A stretch of 64,000 nt of DNA from Paraphaeosphaeria minitans (Eukaryota; Ascomycota; Dothideomycetes; Pleosporales; Didymosphaeriaceae), in the NCBI GenBank assembly GCA_015832175.1, contig WJXW01000020.1:1-64000 (forward strand), given 5' to 3'. Below, piece by piece: positions 33,395 to 45,866 of the stretch. Position 1 is the first letter of the stretch, and each line of letters opens with the position of its first letter. The notes beneath the pieces were generated by a model. It worked only from the letters and a program-made list of their open reading frames with translations. It searched no databases and was not told the DNA's origin. Made by a program: the position numbers and the translations under genes.

Positions 33395-35560
33395 AACATC
33401 TATATGCTGCTGATGCTGCCATTACGCACCAGGTGTGCCATCCAGATGTAGACAACGCCGATGCTGCTCATCCTGCTGATACGCACCAAGCGGAGACGGG
33501 AGAAACCTCGAGATGCTGCTCACACGCACTAATTGGAGACCGCAGAAATGCCTCGAATGCTATATGCTGGATGCTGCTCATACTGCCAATCCTGCAAATA
33601 TGTACTATAATGGGCCCCCATAAATCTATATGCAGCTGACTGATGCTGCTGATGCTGCCACTACGCACCATGTAAACGGCAGAAATTTTGATAGTGCTAA
33701 CATGCCGCACTGAGTAGCGAGACGCACAACGTCGCGAGACACTCCCACTTCCGGACCTTCGCACTCGCACCAGAGTATTCATCTAGCAATAAATTTGATA
33801 CCCCTGCAATCATTCCCTGACTTGCTTTCTATAGGCTATATTCCGGTCTTGTAGAAAGTGCATTTCTCAAGGGTCACAGCTTATCCCGCATGTGTCGAGT
33901 CCACGGAGAAACTGCCGCAAGGTACATTTCTAGATTCAGCGAACCTTCATAGCATCTTATCGTAATATCTGGTGTTAAATCTTGCTTCTGACCCCACCGA
34001 TCTCTTATAATAAAGGTACTGTCGACAAACAGGGGTCCGCAATAGATAGCCAAGAGACAATAAGAACGGCAAGATCAACAGCGCAACTAACATTTACGTT
34101 TAGCATGTCAGAAGCGGATTTGCTTAGAATAAAATATCTATGGAGTTACTGTGCATAGATAAAATATGTATGCAGGTTCCGAGTGCGGAGTGCGAAGGTC
34201 CGGAAGTGGGAGTGTCTCGCGACGTTGTGCGTCTCGCTACTCAGTGCGTGACGTTATGTGCTGCTTATACTACTGACATGCTTTAAGTGGAGAGCACAGA
34301 AATTCCACGAATTCTATGAGCTGCACGCTGCTGACACTTACAATAGACTAAGTGGAGACGGAAGACATTACGATAATGATGTATGATGCTTATATCACTG
34401 ACACGCATTAGGGGGACCGCACCAATTCCACGAATGATATGTGCTCCATGCTGATGATTCTTACAGTACCCACCTGGTGGAGACGGCAGAAGTTCCACCA
34501 ATGCTATATGCTGCATGCGGCTGATGCTCCTGATACTGATTATCGCAGATAGTGCCAACCCTGCGCTGATGCCTTTGGTACGCATGACGTGGTGACCACC
34601 GCAAAGTTCCGTGCTGCTGATGCTGCTAATGCTGTCAAGACTCACTCGCTGGAGACCACAGAGACTAGAGACTGATGCCGCCGAACCTGTTCATGGTACC
34701 CATGCAGCCAATGAAGCCAGTACCGCTGATAGTTGCTGACACTGGCGACCCCGCTGGATGATGCCTATGTTTCCTGAGGTTGTGGCGTGGCTGCAGGTCT
34801 CTACTCGCTCCGCGGCACCTTGCACGCTATAATCGGCGTTGCGGCACAGCATCGACAGTAAGCTGCATAAAACTTGGTGGGGCCTCCACTTCGGGCACGT
34901 CAGCAGTATCATCTGCATCGGCGTTATCTGGATTCGTGTGGTCCCACTGGGTGCTTATTGGTAACATCAGCGCACAGAGCCTTCTCGAAATTATGCCGTC
35001 TCCACTTGGTGTACGGTGAGCGTCATCAGCATGAAAGAATTGTCATTCGTGGAATCTATGGGTCCCCACTTGGTGGGGGTCAGCATGTGAAAACTTTCCG
35101 TCCCCACTTGCTGCACGGTAAGCATAAGTAGCTTGGCAGAAATGTCATTCGTGACATCTACACGTCTCCACTTGGTGAGGGTCAGCAAGTGAAAATTTTC
35201 TCGTCTCCACTTGATGCACGGTAAGCGTAAGCAGCCTGGAAGAATTAGCATTCGTGGAAATTAGATGTCACCACTGAGAGTGTGTAAGCAGCACATGGCA
35301 TTACTGAAAGTTTTTTCGTCTCTACTTCGTGCGCGTCAGCAGCCGTATGAGCAGGATCACTGGTAAGCTGCATATAGATACTTGTAATCCCCTTTTAATG
35401 CTTGTCAGGAGTAACTTCGGCGTTGGCGTCATCTACGTTTGTGTCGCCTCTTAGTGCGTGTCAGCAGCATATAGCATTCTCGAGATTTTTGCCGTATGAG
35501 CAGCATTGGCGTTATCTGCATTTTTGTAGTCCCAGTTGGTGCGTATTGGCGGAATCACCG
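33395..35560. repeat. Head-to-head degenerate satellite arrays
   Basis: 33395-33705 and 34249-34700 repeat blocks with CTGATGCTGCT and CACCAAGTGGAGACGGCAGAA-type words. From about 34850 to 35560 the same words occur as reverse complement (GTCTCCACTTGGTG, near 34988, 35049, 35097, 35161, 35205). In the second array a higher-order period of about 102 bp is made of two roughly 51-bp sub-units. The two arrays face each other around 34.7-34.85 kb. There is no coding potential. Confidence 0.75.
33706..34248. mobile_element. 543-bp element with identical 61-bp inverted ends
   Basis: 33706-33766 and 34188-34248 are exact reverse complements over 61 bp, beginning CGCACTGAGTAGCGAG and containing CTCCCACTTCCGGACC. 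The 421-bp interior is AT-richer and has no ORF. It lies within the satellite array and splits it, the picture of a MITE insertion. No clear target-site duplication was found. The absence of mismatches between arms implies recent insertion or correction. Confidence 0.85.
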
Positions 35561-36742
35561 GGATCGGCGGCCGTAGTGTCGTCAACACCGCTTACCATAG
35601 GAACGACACATGTATCATTAAAAGGCCACAGTGACACGGTAATACATTGCCCGGATTCCCCCATGCAGTAAGTGCAAGCGTAAACTTGTGTCTCATCGCC
35701 CTCTCAGCAGACAATCACTTACCATCGGCACTAGGCGCGGCTATCCCCGGGTTACCTAGCGTACACCAGCGGACCTTCCTGCAAATGTAGCCACGACTTT
35801 GACCATTCCCTTTTTGCCAGTAATGCATCGCGCTTTCGGGGTCATAGGTGACGCTACCGCGTGATGGTCGATAGTGGTGCTGCCGTAATCATTCAGGGGG
35901 TCACTCCGCGGAGCTAGCGGCCAGCACAGAATCACTGCAGCTGCTATATACCACCCTACGTTGAATACACGTCCAATCTCTTATCTCCCACACGACAAGG
36001 CTTCCTTCTCACGCTCACTCCGGCCTCGTTTAGCACAGGCCCCTAGGCAGCCGCCCTTGCCTCTCTCGTACCCCAACTCACCAGTTCGACAGGTTCGAAA
36101 CCTGTGATTCAAAGACTAGCAAGGACTAGCGTGGGCCAAACGCTTTGTAGTTTGCAGGAACCGCGAAACGGGAAGTGCGTGCGAGTGCGCTGTACATTCA
36201 TCGACAAGCGCTATGCCCCTTCCTTAGAGTCCGTCTAGTCATCTTCATGTTCGCTATGACGCCCACGATACTACCCCTCGGTTACCTACTTGCGGTAATG
36301 CTTCTATGGTGATTGTAAGAGATATGATAATGTGTCTTCAAATGTGGATATGGTGAGTCGAATACGGATGTTGAAGCGGCATAATGTGTCAGTCGCACGC
36401 CGCATGACCGAAGGACTCTGAGCTTACCATTGACTACCGTAATGCGAGCGTGTTAGCTTGCGGGTCACTGCGCGTCAGATGCATTGTCCGAGTAAGGTTC
36501 ACGGTTGAGCTGAATGAACGGAACTTTACATGTTTGGATCATGCCCGCGACTTAAATGCACGTGCATCGAAGCCGTACTTAGAGGCGTTCATATTTCCTC
36601 TGAGTCCGCGTGCCATTCGCGTTCATTATCCCCATGAATCCCGCTTCCTTGAAGCAGCGTCCATCAAAAAAGAATCTAGAGCTTCGATTCGAGATCCACC
36701 CTTGATACAAAGGCTCATATTGTGCCGTCGGTGAACGCCAAA
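35561..36742. other. Intergenic, nothing recognised
   Basis: No gene supported. A short hairpin with a tRNA T-arm look at about 36088-36105 lacks the rest of a tRNA. Confidence 0.35.
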
Positions 36743-37160
36743 ATGCCGTACCGGCGTCACCAATACCTGTCCCCACCACCACCCTTCCTGACGAATCGTA
36801 CCTATTGGCCAATAGCCTCGATCGGAGAGCTCGGAAGATCAGTTTGGGGTGCACTGGAAGCCATGTGTCAAGACATTTCCCCATTCCACCGCGTGCTCAT
36901 CTCGCAGCTACTCATGGTCCTCGTGGCCGTCGAGCTGCTTAGATCGGGCCGCACCGATCCTTTGCTGTCTTTCGTAGGATTGATCAAGATTGGACTTGTG
37001 GCGGACTGTATTTCAATCCTCACTCTTCATATGAGACGACTCTCGGGATCCAGCGGAGTTCTGGCTTTCTTGCTCAGCAACGTACCTATCGTAACGGGTC
37101 CTTCCGCGGAGCTGGCAATTGCCATTCGCGTCTTGAGAGATAACAAACCTTCGACCGCGA
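36743..37160 (+). CDS. Unknown hydrophobic ORF running into MULE
   Basis: From the ATG at 36743 the frame encodes a protein with at least two hydrophobic stretches (about LLMVLVAVELL and FVGLIKIGLVA). The frame runs on past 37160, overlapping a MULE transposase read in another frame, and ends at 37336. It may be the 5' part of a gene cut by the transposon, or a chance frame. Confidence 0.22.
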
Positions 37161-37164
37161 ACAG

Positions 37165-38925
37165 ATTCCTAGTTGGGAGTGTGTACGCAAAGGCCTTGGC
37201 CATGGGAGCTACTGAGAAAGAACGTGACGATTTTGAGCATCATAATTGTCAGCGATTGAGCAAAAGGGCTAGTTCCAGTTATCGTAGAGGTTTTCCCGCA
37301 AGCGTTCCATTATCACTGTACCCAACATCTTGCTGAGAATGTCAGAAACGAATTTGGAAAAAAGATCGAGAGGATATTTAGAGCGGCTTGTCAGGTTGAG
37401 ACTAAGGCTAGATTCAAAGCTTGTTTCGACCAGATTGAGTCTCTTTCTGCTCCGGCGCGTCACTATTTGGACCAGATCGATACAAAGCACTATGCAACTC
37501 CATATGCGCCACTCGTCGATTTCCTACGGTTCGGCCAAACATGTTCTAATATTTCTGAGTCAATGAATAGCGCATGGATGGTAAGTAAACCTGCTAGAAG
37601 CCTATTGTTCTAATCAGACCAAGATCAATCTATAGGAGGCTCGCAACTTACCAATTCTCCATTCACTCCATCATATATGTCCATATATGATGTCGAAGTT
37701 CTACGAAAGACGTTATAAGGCCCAGAGAGATGAAGTATATACTAACTATGTCATGGCATATTTCCAGAAAGAGCTTGAGGAGAGCAGCCAGTACCTTGTG
37801 ACTCCTCAAGAGCGCGAGAACATGGTAGCTCTGGTATACCGAGCAAACCCAGGGGGCCGGAACACTCGTCTCGTTCAGCTCAAAGCACAGAAATGTTCTT
37901 GCCTTGCTTTCCAGGATCACAAAATCCTATGTAGTCATGCAACTGCTGTCTGCCGGTTCTTCAATGTCATACCCGAGGATTATATCGCCAAGTTCTACAA
38001 GATATCTGAGTATCGTGAGCAGTATAAGTACTCTCTGTTACCGGTTTTATCGGAGGATCTCGAACCTGACGGCGTTACAAAGCCACCTCCTGACGCTCCC
38101 TTGCGAGGTCGCCCAGTCCAGAAAAAGATGAAGCGAAAGACGCGGGAGACAGAGGCCTGGAGGCTTGGAAACCTAGCATCATCAAGCGGTCGGATGGAGC
38201 AATAGGATGAGGCTCGAAACCGGTATTAGTTAGGCGCAACAAATTTGCAACAACACCCGGATACATCAGATCGTCCTAGTCAGATTACACCCATCCAGCG
38301 CCGTCCCGAACAGGCTATACCTAATCAAGAGGTATCAACTCAACTTCCTGATCAAACCGGATTCGGCCCATCTTTGATTTCCCAACCGCCAGACTCAAGA
38401 GAGCACAGTACCTTATGGCAACGGATCAGAGCTATATAAGCGGGGCTCAGAGAAATCGAAGCAATAAGAGAGCGCCACTAGGCTCAGGGAATTGACGCTG
38501 CTAGACATGCAGGAAACGGGAACAGAAACAATGAACAGGGCCAACCCCATGTAGCACAGGCATCTACAACGGAAGCAGAACATTTAACCTTGCGGTGCCC
38601 ATCTCCTGAACCTTCGGTCTCCCAGCCAATTGTGAACCATCAGCTACGGCCAGATGAGGATGAACAGCAAAGCAGCAGCGGCTCTCAAGTAGATCTAGCT
38701 GCTTCACAAGTCACTTACATTGATTCCACTGTTACGAACAAAACCTTTACATTTGGGGCATCTAGCTCTGTTCCAAATATCACCATTAATGTCACATCAA
38801 GTCCACTAGGTGGAAACAAAAGGCCTGTGGCAAGTGGGGATGAAGAAGAGAGTAATATCCAGAGTGAAGAGCATCCAGCCCTATCAACACGATCAAGAAA
38901 AAGAGCTCGAACGAGCAAATTGTAA
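37165..38925 (+). pseudogene. RIP-damaged MULE transposase, 3' half
   Basis: The frame starting before 37200 reads TILSIIIVSD, then TGA (where Arg fits), then AKGLVPVIEEVFPQAFHYHC, the last acidic and CxxH segments of a Mutator-like transposase core. Next comes the ISESMNSAWM block. A 55-bp GT-AG intron at 37581-37635 leads in phase to EARNLPILHS. The SWIM zinc finger (CSCLAFQDHKILCSHATAVC) is encoded near 37890-37965. The Ser/Pro-rich tail continues in the same frame to 38925 through four stops (38203 TAG, about 38227 TAG, 38437 TAA and a further TAG near 38480), each explicable by CAG/CAA to TAG/TAA. The DNA-binding and first DDE half is missing 5'. Confidence 0.75.
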
Positions 38926-39812
38926 GACTATGGATAGAGATTTGGATCTATCATAATACAATCTTTGACCTTTCCCTTTATGTAAAACTACTGCTGCCTT
39001 TGTCTGTTGTCCGAAAGCGTCTGGGGGAGGCGCGAAGCCTACTAACAGAACAGTGCCATTTGTGACAGAAATGGTGGCATCTGGGATAGAAACAATGGTA
39101 CTTGGGAAATGTTACAAGCTGACGTCACGTGTGTGGTAGTGTATTCGAAACATGGATGGGAAATAATTACGCCAAGCTGTGGCATGTTTGAAATTTGCTG
39201 TTGTAATATATGTTTGTTATCTGATTAGCAGACTCGTGACTCTTTGACTGCCGCATTTGGCTGTGGCTCATCGAGTCTGTTAGCAATGATCGCTAAAGAG
39301 CGTCCGTACAAACCGCTTGTCTGATTGATATCACGATAATTCTAAGTACATAGTTCTATGCCTGTTGAAGTAAATGCTGTATTAGGTAAAACTGGATGAG
39401 CACAGCTGCACCATACAGGAGACATCATCAACTTCCTAGCCATGAGAGCCTGTAACTTCGGCTGCATGATAGAAGCAGACAATCTCTCCCCAATGGCTTT
39501 ATCCACGTGCATAAGGGCTCGGGACCTTGCGTGGCAAACGCATCGTTGAAGGAGTTGGGGGACGGGGGCAGGGTTGATTGGCAAGACAGAAACTGAGAAG
39601 AAAATTCCAGCGTACGAGCAAGGGCAGGATCTCCATGTAGGTCTAGGCTCAATTATACTTTATCGATGATTCAATGATAGATTGATGCGAGGTCTGCCGC
39701 ACGGCCATAATGGCTAGACGGGAGCTCCAATACATGCACGGTCGTATTGGTTTGTTAGGATCCAGGATGAATAGGTCATCCGGACCACACATGTAATTAG
39801 CAACTCGACCGG

Positions 39813-40082
39813 TGTCGCAAGTGCGACACAGGTCACGTGACTTGATCAGGATGATCAGTGCGCCAAGACCACTGATCATACTGGGCAACTCGCATACTGA
39901 TCACTGAGCACGACTTGATCACCTCGATCACGATGATCAGGTAACTGATCAGTCTCAGCATATAGGAACTCGAGTATGAACGCTCATACTCGTGTTCAAC
40001 CTGTTTATCAATCTATCGTTTGGATTACACTCAGGCCATATTGTTGACTCGTTATATCCCCTCCGATACCATCGTATCAACA
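39813..40082 (+). repeat. Possible solo LTR (TG...CA)
   Basis: The interval starts with the palindrome TGTCGCAAGTGCGACA and ends TATCAACA. It contains a GAGTATGAACGCTCATACTC hairpin like those of fungal Copia LTRs. No second copy, primer-binding site or target duplication was found, so the boundaries are tentative. Confidence 0.3.
39843..39953. repeat. Cluster of seven TGATCA palindromes
   Basis: Seven TGATCA hexamers plus one further GATC fall within about 110 bp, spaced irregularly. This is inside the possible LTR and could serve as regulatory or protein-binding sites. Confidence 0.6.
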
Positions 40083-43000
40083 AGACCCCTTCACTTCCCC
40101 TCAGTTGTCTTGCCCGAGAACCAACCTTAACCCTTTAGGACTAGCTACCCTTCTGGATTTAACATGGTTCCCCCTCCTCGCAAACACTTAATGCCTGGAT
40201 AATAGGGATCAGCCTGGCTGCACCGAGGAAATTAGAGCCAATTGGACCGTAGTGGTATTGTAGATACGCGATGCTTCACACAATGGAAAGTATAGCCTAG
40301 CAGCTAATTTGCGGGTCAGAGGCTGGCCTACAGCTTGAGTGATTGAGTCAGGATGACGAGTGGGTCACCACAAACTGCGTGTCGATGTGGCAGCAGAGTA
40401 AGATTTGCCACGACTGATCACGTCTCCCTAGACGAACAGAACGTTGAGGCAGAATTGAATACTTAAGATACCCAAGGCCCTAACTCGACGGACGCATGAC
40501 CATTTGCTGGCTTTCTTTAACCCGAGAAGCTATAAATATTTTCTAGGAAGCTGCAGAAACCTCCTCCTTTGTGTATACAGTGAACAGACTGTTCTTTATT
40601 GACCTAAATCATCTAACCTAGCAATTCCAAACAAGACGTGTTTCCTTAATTCCGCGAATATTGGCTTGTCTTTTCTAATCTAAAGCACGTAAGGTTGGCA
40701 GCCTATAAAAGCTGTTTTGATATTACTAAACTATAGTTTTGGTGATAATAGGAAGATTTTGTCCCTGTATCAGTTGAGTTATTCTGGTGGCAGCGGAATC
40801 ACAAATGGAAATAAAAGGGTATAGTAGGCGTGCCTGTATACTGAGCTGGGCTGATCTTGGATTTATATAATTTCAACTCACACGTAGTGGCGCGTTGATT
40901 GCGTTTGGCTTCCGCATGTCGTATTTGTCTAATATACTCTCAGATTAGTCCACGGAATCCTAAGCCTAATACAATTACGAGCACGAGTCCCCATTCTGCA
41001 AAATTTTGATGTCAGGTGAGGCAGATAAGCTATGACTTATGCTGCTAAATCTGGAGGATTTGGCGTTGTTCGAAAGGTGGCATGTTAAGTAGGAACTTAT
41101 GGGACCTATCGATCCAAATCAAACGAGTCGTTTTATTGGGGCAAGGGTAACGGATGTGGCTTTGAGTAAATCGCGGAACGCCCAAAAGCTCTAATCGAGT
41201 TCACTGATTGGGGTGGTGAATGCTCTTTGGTGCAACCGGGCTGATCCCTATGGTAAACGCACGCCGCGATCAGACCAGAGCATAGGCTGCTATATACAAA
41301 ATGACTGGGCAACACCCCGCCTCTATTTCGCTTCTAGCCTTCATATAATAGATTATTTACGCCACACGTGTCTTTTAGGGTCGCGTATCAGTGGGGGGTC
41401 TGCATCGGGCGATGTTCGTGCATATCAAACGTTGTGTAGTCGGTCCGACCATAGGCGGAGGAACAAAGGAGCCTAGACAAGCTCCAGCAATGGCACATCA
41501 GGACCTCACATCGGGACATGGCAATCAAGTAGGTATATTCATGTGGGATAGGTACAATCTCGGCATTAATTCCAAGTGACCGTCAGCCTACCTACAATCC
41601 ACGTGGCGACGTGGGCAGTCGTGTCCCTACATATCAGGGCTAGGCGGTGGGCTCAGCGGCTGGGCTTCTGTATTTTGTGTCGTGTTTGAATCTTGTGTTG
41701 CTCATGTCAACAAGGTACGTTGGTATCGTTGTAGATACTGACCAGGTGTGCTCGGAGTGTTTTGAGACATGCGTTTCGGTAGAAATTTCCACGCGAGCTT
41801 GAGTTGATCGTGAATGGTTTTAGGCATGCGCATCGGAAGTTCCCACAGGAGCTTGAGTTGTTGGCAGAGTTCTTTGTAATCGCGTTGAGATATCTCATAA
41901 CTATACGTCTCGGATGTTTCTTTGGTCTCCGTCACTATTTTATATTGCTCGATGATTTCGTAGTTCAGCATAGGATTCTCACTGTTTGAATTGTGAGCAC
42001 AGACAACGAGTATGTTGTCATGTTTATGTTGGCGACCTCTTTTGCTCTTCTTATCAGACCAGTCGGTGCGAGTTGTGTCAATCCTGCCCAACGATTAGCA
42101 GTCAGGGTCGCTTGACCAAATTCAAAGCTGCTCCGCCACTCGAGTATGGCAGACCTGATCATTTGCTTCATGTATTTAATTCGTTGTCATTTGCTACGTC
42201 AATTACTCTCGAGGGTACGAAGGACGTTCCATGCTTCCCCTTTGTAATGAGTAAGTATATGAACAATAAGAAAGAAAACAAGGACTTTCAAAGAGCGTAT
42301 AGAATCATAAAGGAAATTGACAGTCAATCTAAAAGGAAATACTGGAAAACAATCTATACGAAGGGTAATAACGAGAGACAAGAGTAAAGAAATGTAGCGA
42401 GCGGATTTGGGAGGATCTGAACGAATAGAATTCCGGATAACTAACAGATGGAGGTTTCGGGAAACACTTCGCGTGGATCGCCGCCTTGGCATCGCGCCTC
42501 GGACAGGGGTCTAGGTACGTGATGGGGGTCACATTAAAAAGCCTTAGGTGTCTCACACGCAAGTTTCGCACGAGTTCCCGGCACAGCCTTTGAATTGCGG
42601 GGTATCTTCCTTAGAAATTGAATGATCCATGTTTCCGGGTTCCCAGAATCAAGTTTCCATTTTCGGTTTTCTGGACATCCTTAGCGCTGCGGCGTATGGT
42701 ATGACTCGATCCTACGCTATCGAAGGGGCACAGTACAACTCGCGAAGATTGTGAACGAAAACTTGAGAAACTAGAGAAGGCGTGATTTGAACTGTCTAAG
42801 CTATCTTGGCTTTTCCGGTTTCTGCCTTTCCAGGACATGATTTCGAAATTCAGGCTGTGGCATAATTGATTTCCCAATCTGGATGGTTGCGTCTGCCTGA
42901 TACTTTAATTTCGTCCTCTTCGAGATTCAAGTTGAAGCACCCCTCTCATTTGGGATCGCTATCGAAATACTCCCGTGCTGTGAAATGAATCCTTACTCCA

Positions 43001-44672
43001 GACAGATTGCATATGCAGAACGTAAGGTGGGTGAACGCTTCAGGGAACCTCTGTGAATGGTCTTTCGCGTTTACTCATACCCTACTAGGGTTACGAAAGC
43101 CTTTGGAAGCAAGACTTCAGTCTCAATAATTCACATCGCGATCACTGTAAGAAAATCGGGTTCTTTCCACGCTCGGAGGCTGACTAGACTAGATCATTAC
43201 TTCGAAAAGGATGCAAATCTCATTCCCGCGTTACACAATCGAACGGATAGGCTTGCTTTAGTAATGAACAATATTGTGAACAACCAGAAGATTGTAACTG
43301 ATCGGAGGCTGAAGGAAGAATTGAGTGACATATTGGACGATATGGGGGGGTTACAAAGCCATTCTGGACTCCATAGTGATGATTGAAGGGTCGACCAGGA
43401 AGCTGGAGGGTGCGCAAGTTGCCCTAGGGTTCAATAACGTCGCTCCCGGTCGCGCTAATCAGGAGGAGATCAAGGTGTATTTTTATCAGAACTCCAACTA
43501 TCGTTCATAAGATTACCGTCACTATATTATCAACAAATTTGAAGCCTTGAAGGATTGAAACTTGTGACCTCTGATGCGACTTGCATCCGCAACCAACCTT
43601 CCAGCCCCCACTGTTAAAGACTTGGCCTGCGTGATCTGGCAACGTGACCACGAAATCCTTGCACTATACACGTGCCGCCCGGAGGCAGAAAAGGTTTGTT
43701 GCTAACGTGAAAAGTTAACCATTTGCGACATACAATTACCTAGCAGAAAACTTGCGTTTGCCCTTAAAAAGCTTTTCATCAGATTGCATCTCGCCAGCTT
43801 ACAGTCGAGCGAAGTTGAAGGTCGGAACTGCTCGCGTTCACAGGGCGCGTAGATGGTTTTTGAGTTACTAAGGGCTGACACGCACCGACTCAGGGGCCTC
43901 TGCTCATCTTATGTACGTACGTCTATCTCAACTTCCTCTGGCCAACTGGCAATGGACTTGCACTTATTGCCGCAGTCATCCTTTCGAAGGCGACCAGCTA
44001 TGGTTCGAATCCTCTTACTTCTTCTCGAAATAGAGTTTATCATTCTAATGTCGGCAGTCTCTGAATCAACCGAGCATTGCAAAGGACCGTGGATGATGTT
44101 TGTCGATCGCGAACACTGTCTCAAGGAGCACTGTCCGTGGTGCAAATCTGCTCCTTTGGTATATCCATTCCATATCCATTGCCTTGGCACGATCCACCAA
44201 TTGCTCCAGGGCCACTAGATACTCGATTTTCAGTGTAGTAATCTACCAGCATATCTCCTACTTAACAGGACTAGATCAGATACCAATGTGGCCGTCACTT
44301 ATCCTGCTTTAGAAAACTTAGGTGGCATATCCGTCGCGCACTGCTATAGGAAAATTGAGGTTATCCATGTGCACAGAAAGAACCACAAAAGCTCGCATGT
44401 TTATTAACAGGTACACAGCTACGTCACATAGATGTATTGCCCTATTAATAGTCAAGAGGCTCTTGTAGGTTTATAGTTGGTATGCCACTCTAGCTCGTGG
44501 ACTGGATTAGTCGTAAGTATTCTTACACCTTGGCGGCAAAGCTCTAATAGTTGTTTATATTAAACCCGCATCTAAAGTTGTATAGTTGTGTCCTTACATC
44601 GATCAATGTAGTCTAAGAACCGTCCTTACTCCTGCATCAGCCGCAACAAAGACAATCTATCATTCCTCCTGC
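40083..44672. other. 4.6-kb interval without supported genes
   Basis: Short open frames are present on both strands. 41702-42091 (minus, no ATG) encodes two adjacent 18-residue copies of a QLKL.WELP-type motif through a 54-bp tandem duplication at about 41769-41876. 43057-43386 (plus, ATG, 109 codons) is helical and unrecognised. 43853-44218 (plus) is open but lacks a known domain. Confidence 0.3.
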
Positions 44673-45098
44673 ATGCAGGTGTTTGGGTCTATGCTACCAA
44701 TCGCTCAGCAGTGCGTCGCTCCTTCCTGGCTTGCACGGTGCGGTATTCCAGAGTTTCCGTCCCTTCTCCAAGGGCATTGTAACTACCAGTGGTCCTTTTC
44801 CGCAGCGTCGTTGGACAATGTTCAAGCAGTTCGAGTGAGCCGGAAGGGAGGAATAGCACTGAGATATGAGGGCTTCCGTCAATGCCTTGGCGATTTTAGA
44901 CCTTGTGAGGCGCTAGATTGGTGCGAGAATCCTGAACGTTTTTTAGACTCGCGAATAACTGAGACGCATCATGTGATTCGGTTCTTCAGAAAGGGAGATC
45001 AGTGTGCAGAATCAGGTCTTTATCCGTTGACTGGAAGACAGATCATATTCTGGTCACGCCAAGACAGCTTGATTATTGAAGTCAAGAGTAGTATCTAG
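44673..45098 (+). CDS. Unknown protein resembling C-terminus of nearby F-box protein
   Basis: From the ATG at 44673 the frame gives 141 residues. The part VQAVRVSRKGGIALRYEGFRQCLGDFRP echoes VCRLRLCVDNR...GMMLVYANCQEVLGQWRP in the F-box gene at 45867-47346: both have a strand, a hydrophobic L-x-Y turn and LGxxRP. This is my comparison by eye. If right, this is a partial duplicate of that gene's C-terminal domain on the opposite strand, lacking the F-box. Upstream exons may exist but I could not define them. Confidence 0.4.
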   Translation: MQVFGSMLPIAQQCVAPSWLARCGIPEFPSLLQGHCNYQWSFSAASLDNVQAVRVSRKGGIALRYEGFRQCLGDFRPCEALDWCENPERFLDSRITETHHVIRFFRKGDQCAESGLYPLTGRQIIFWSRQDSLIIEVKSSI

Positions 45099-45866
45099 TT
45101 GAGAATTCTCGAGCTTGGAAAGGCCTGTGTCACTTCAGAGAGCCCAGTGAGACTGTAAATGTGTTGTCTTCCCAGCCATGGTTTGTCAGCTTCAAGAAAT
45201 GTCCATCTCGCGGCCGAAACTCCCACCTGTAGCGTGGTCAATAGCTGATTTCTCATGGTATTACATGACGCTGACGTACCCATTCCGGTTGACATAATGG
45301 ACGTAGGATAATTGTGCTGTGGTCAAGATCGAAGGCGGATACAGATGCGCTACGTCGGGACGTATCGAATTTCGGCTGAACCTAAGAGGGGTAAGGATCG
45401 ATCTCATCCTATTGCAGTGTAGTTCACTTACCCCATGTGTTCCCGCAGATCTCGAAAGCACGAGTCGATCAGCGACCCCTCAGCAAAATCACTAATATCA
45501 TAATAATAGTTAGTGTACGGGGCGCCCTCGCCAGTAATTTGCACCTGGTTCATACTTGAACACCCTGTAGAAAGAGCCGATGACAGAGAAACCAAACATA
45601 GCACCCATTGGTATGTGCCTAAGATATCTTCATGCAGAGCTCCATGGGTAGTTCACCGTAGAGAACCGAGTTTCCAAGTCACAAAATTACGACTTATGAT
45701 TCTGCGTATCACGTACCAGTGTAGGATTTTGTAAAAAGTAGATGCGACGCTCGGGAAGACCAGCAATAACCAATTTTTTTTTTCTTTTCGCAAGCAGGAG
45801 TCGTGCTTCTAATTGGAGGCTGTTGTCCTGTCCCGGCCTCTGGACAATGCTCATCGTCAGTCCTGA

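Noticed and set aside
33395..35560. CRISPR-like array
   Set aside because: Repeats are degenerate, contiguous and lack unique spacers, and the genome is eukaryotic; it is a satellite.
36085..36115. tRNA T-arm-like hairpin with GGTTCGAAACC
   Set aside because: No matching acceptor, D or anticodon arms upstream; a B-box look-alike only.
43555..43620. tRNA-like or SINE-like segment on the minus strand
   Set aside because: The T-loop consensus is not met and no cloverleaf can be drawn.
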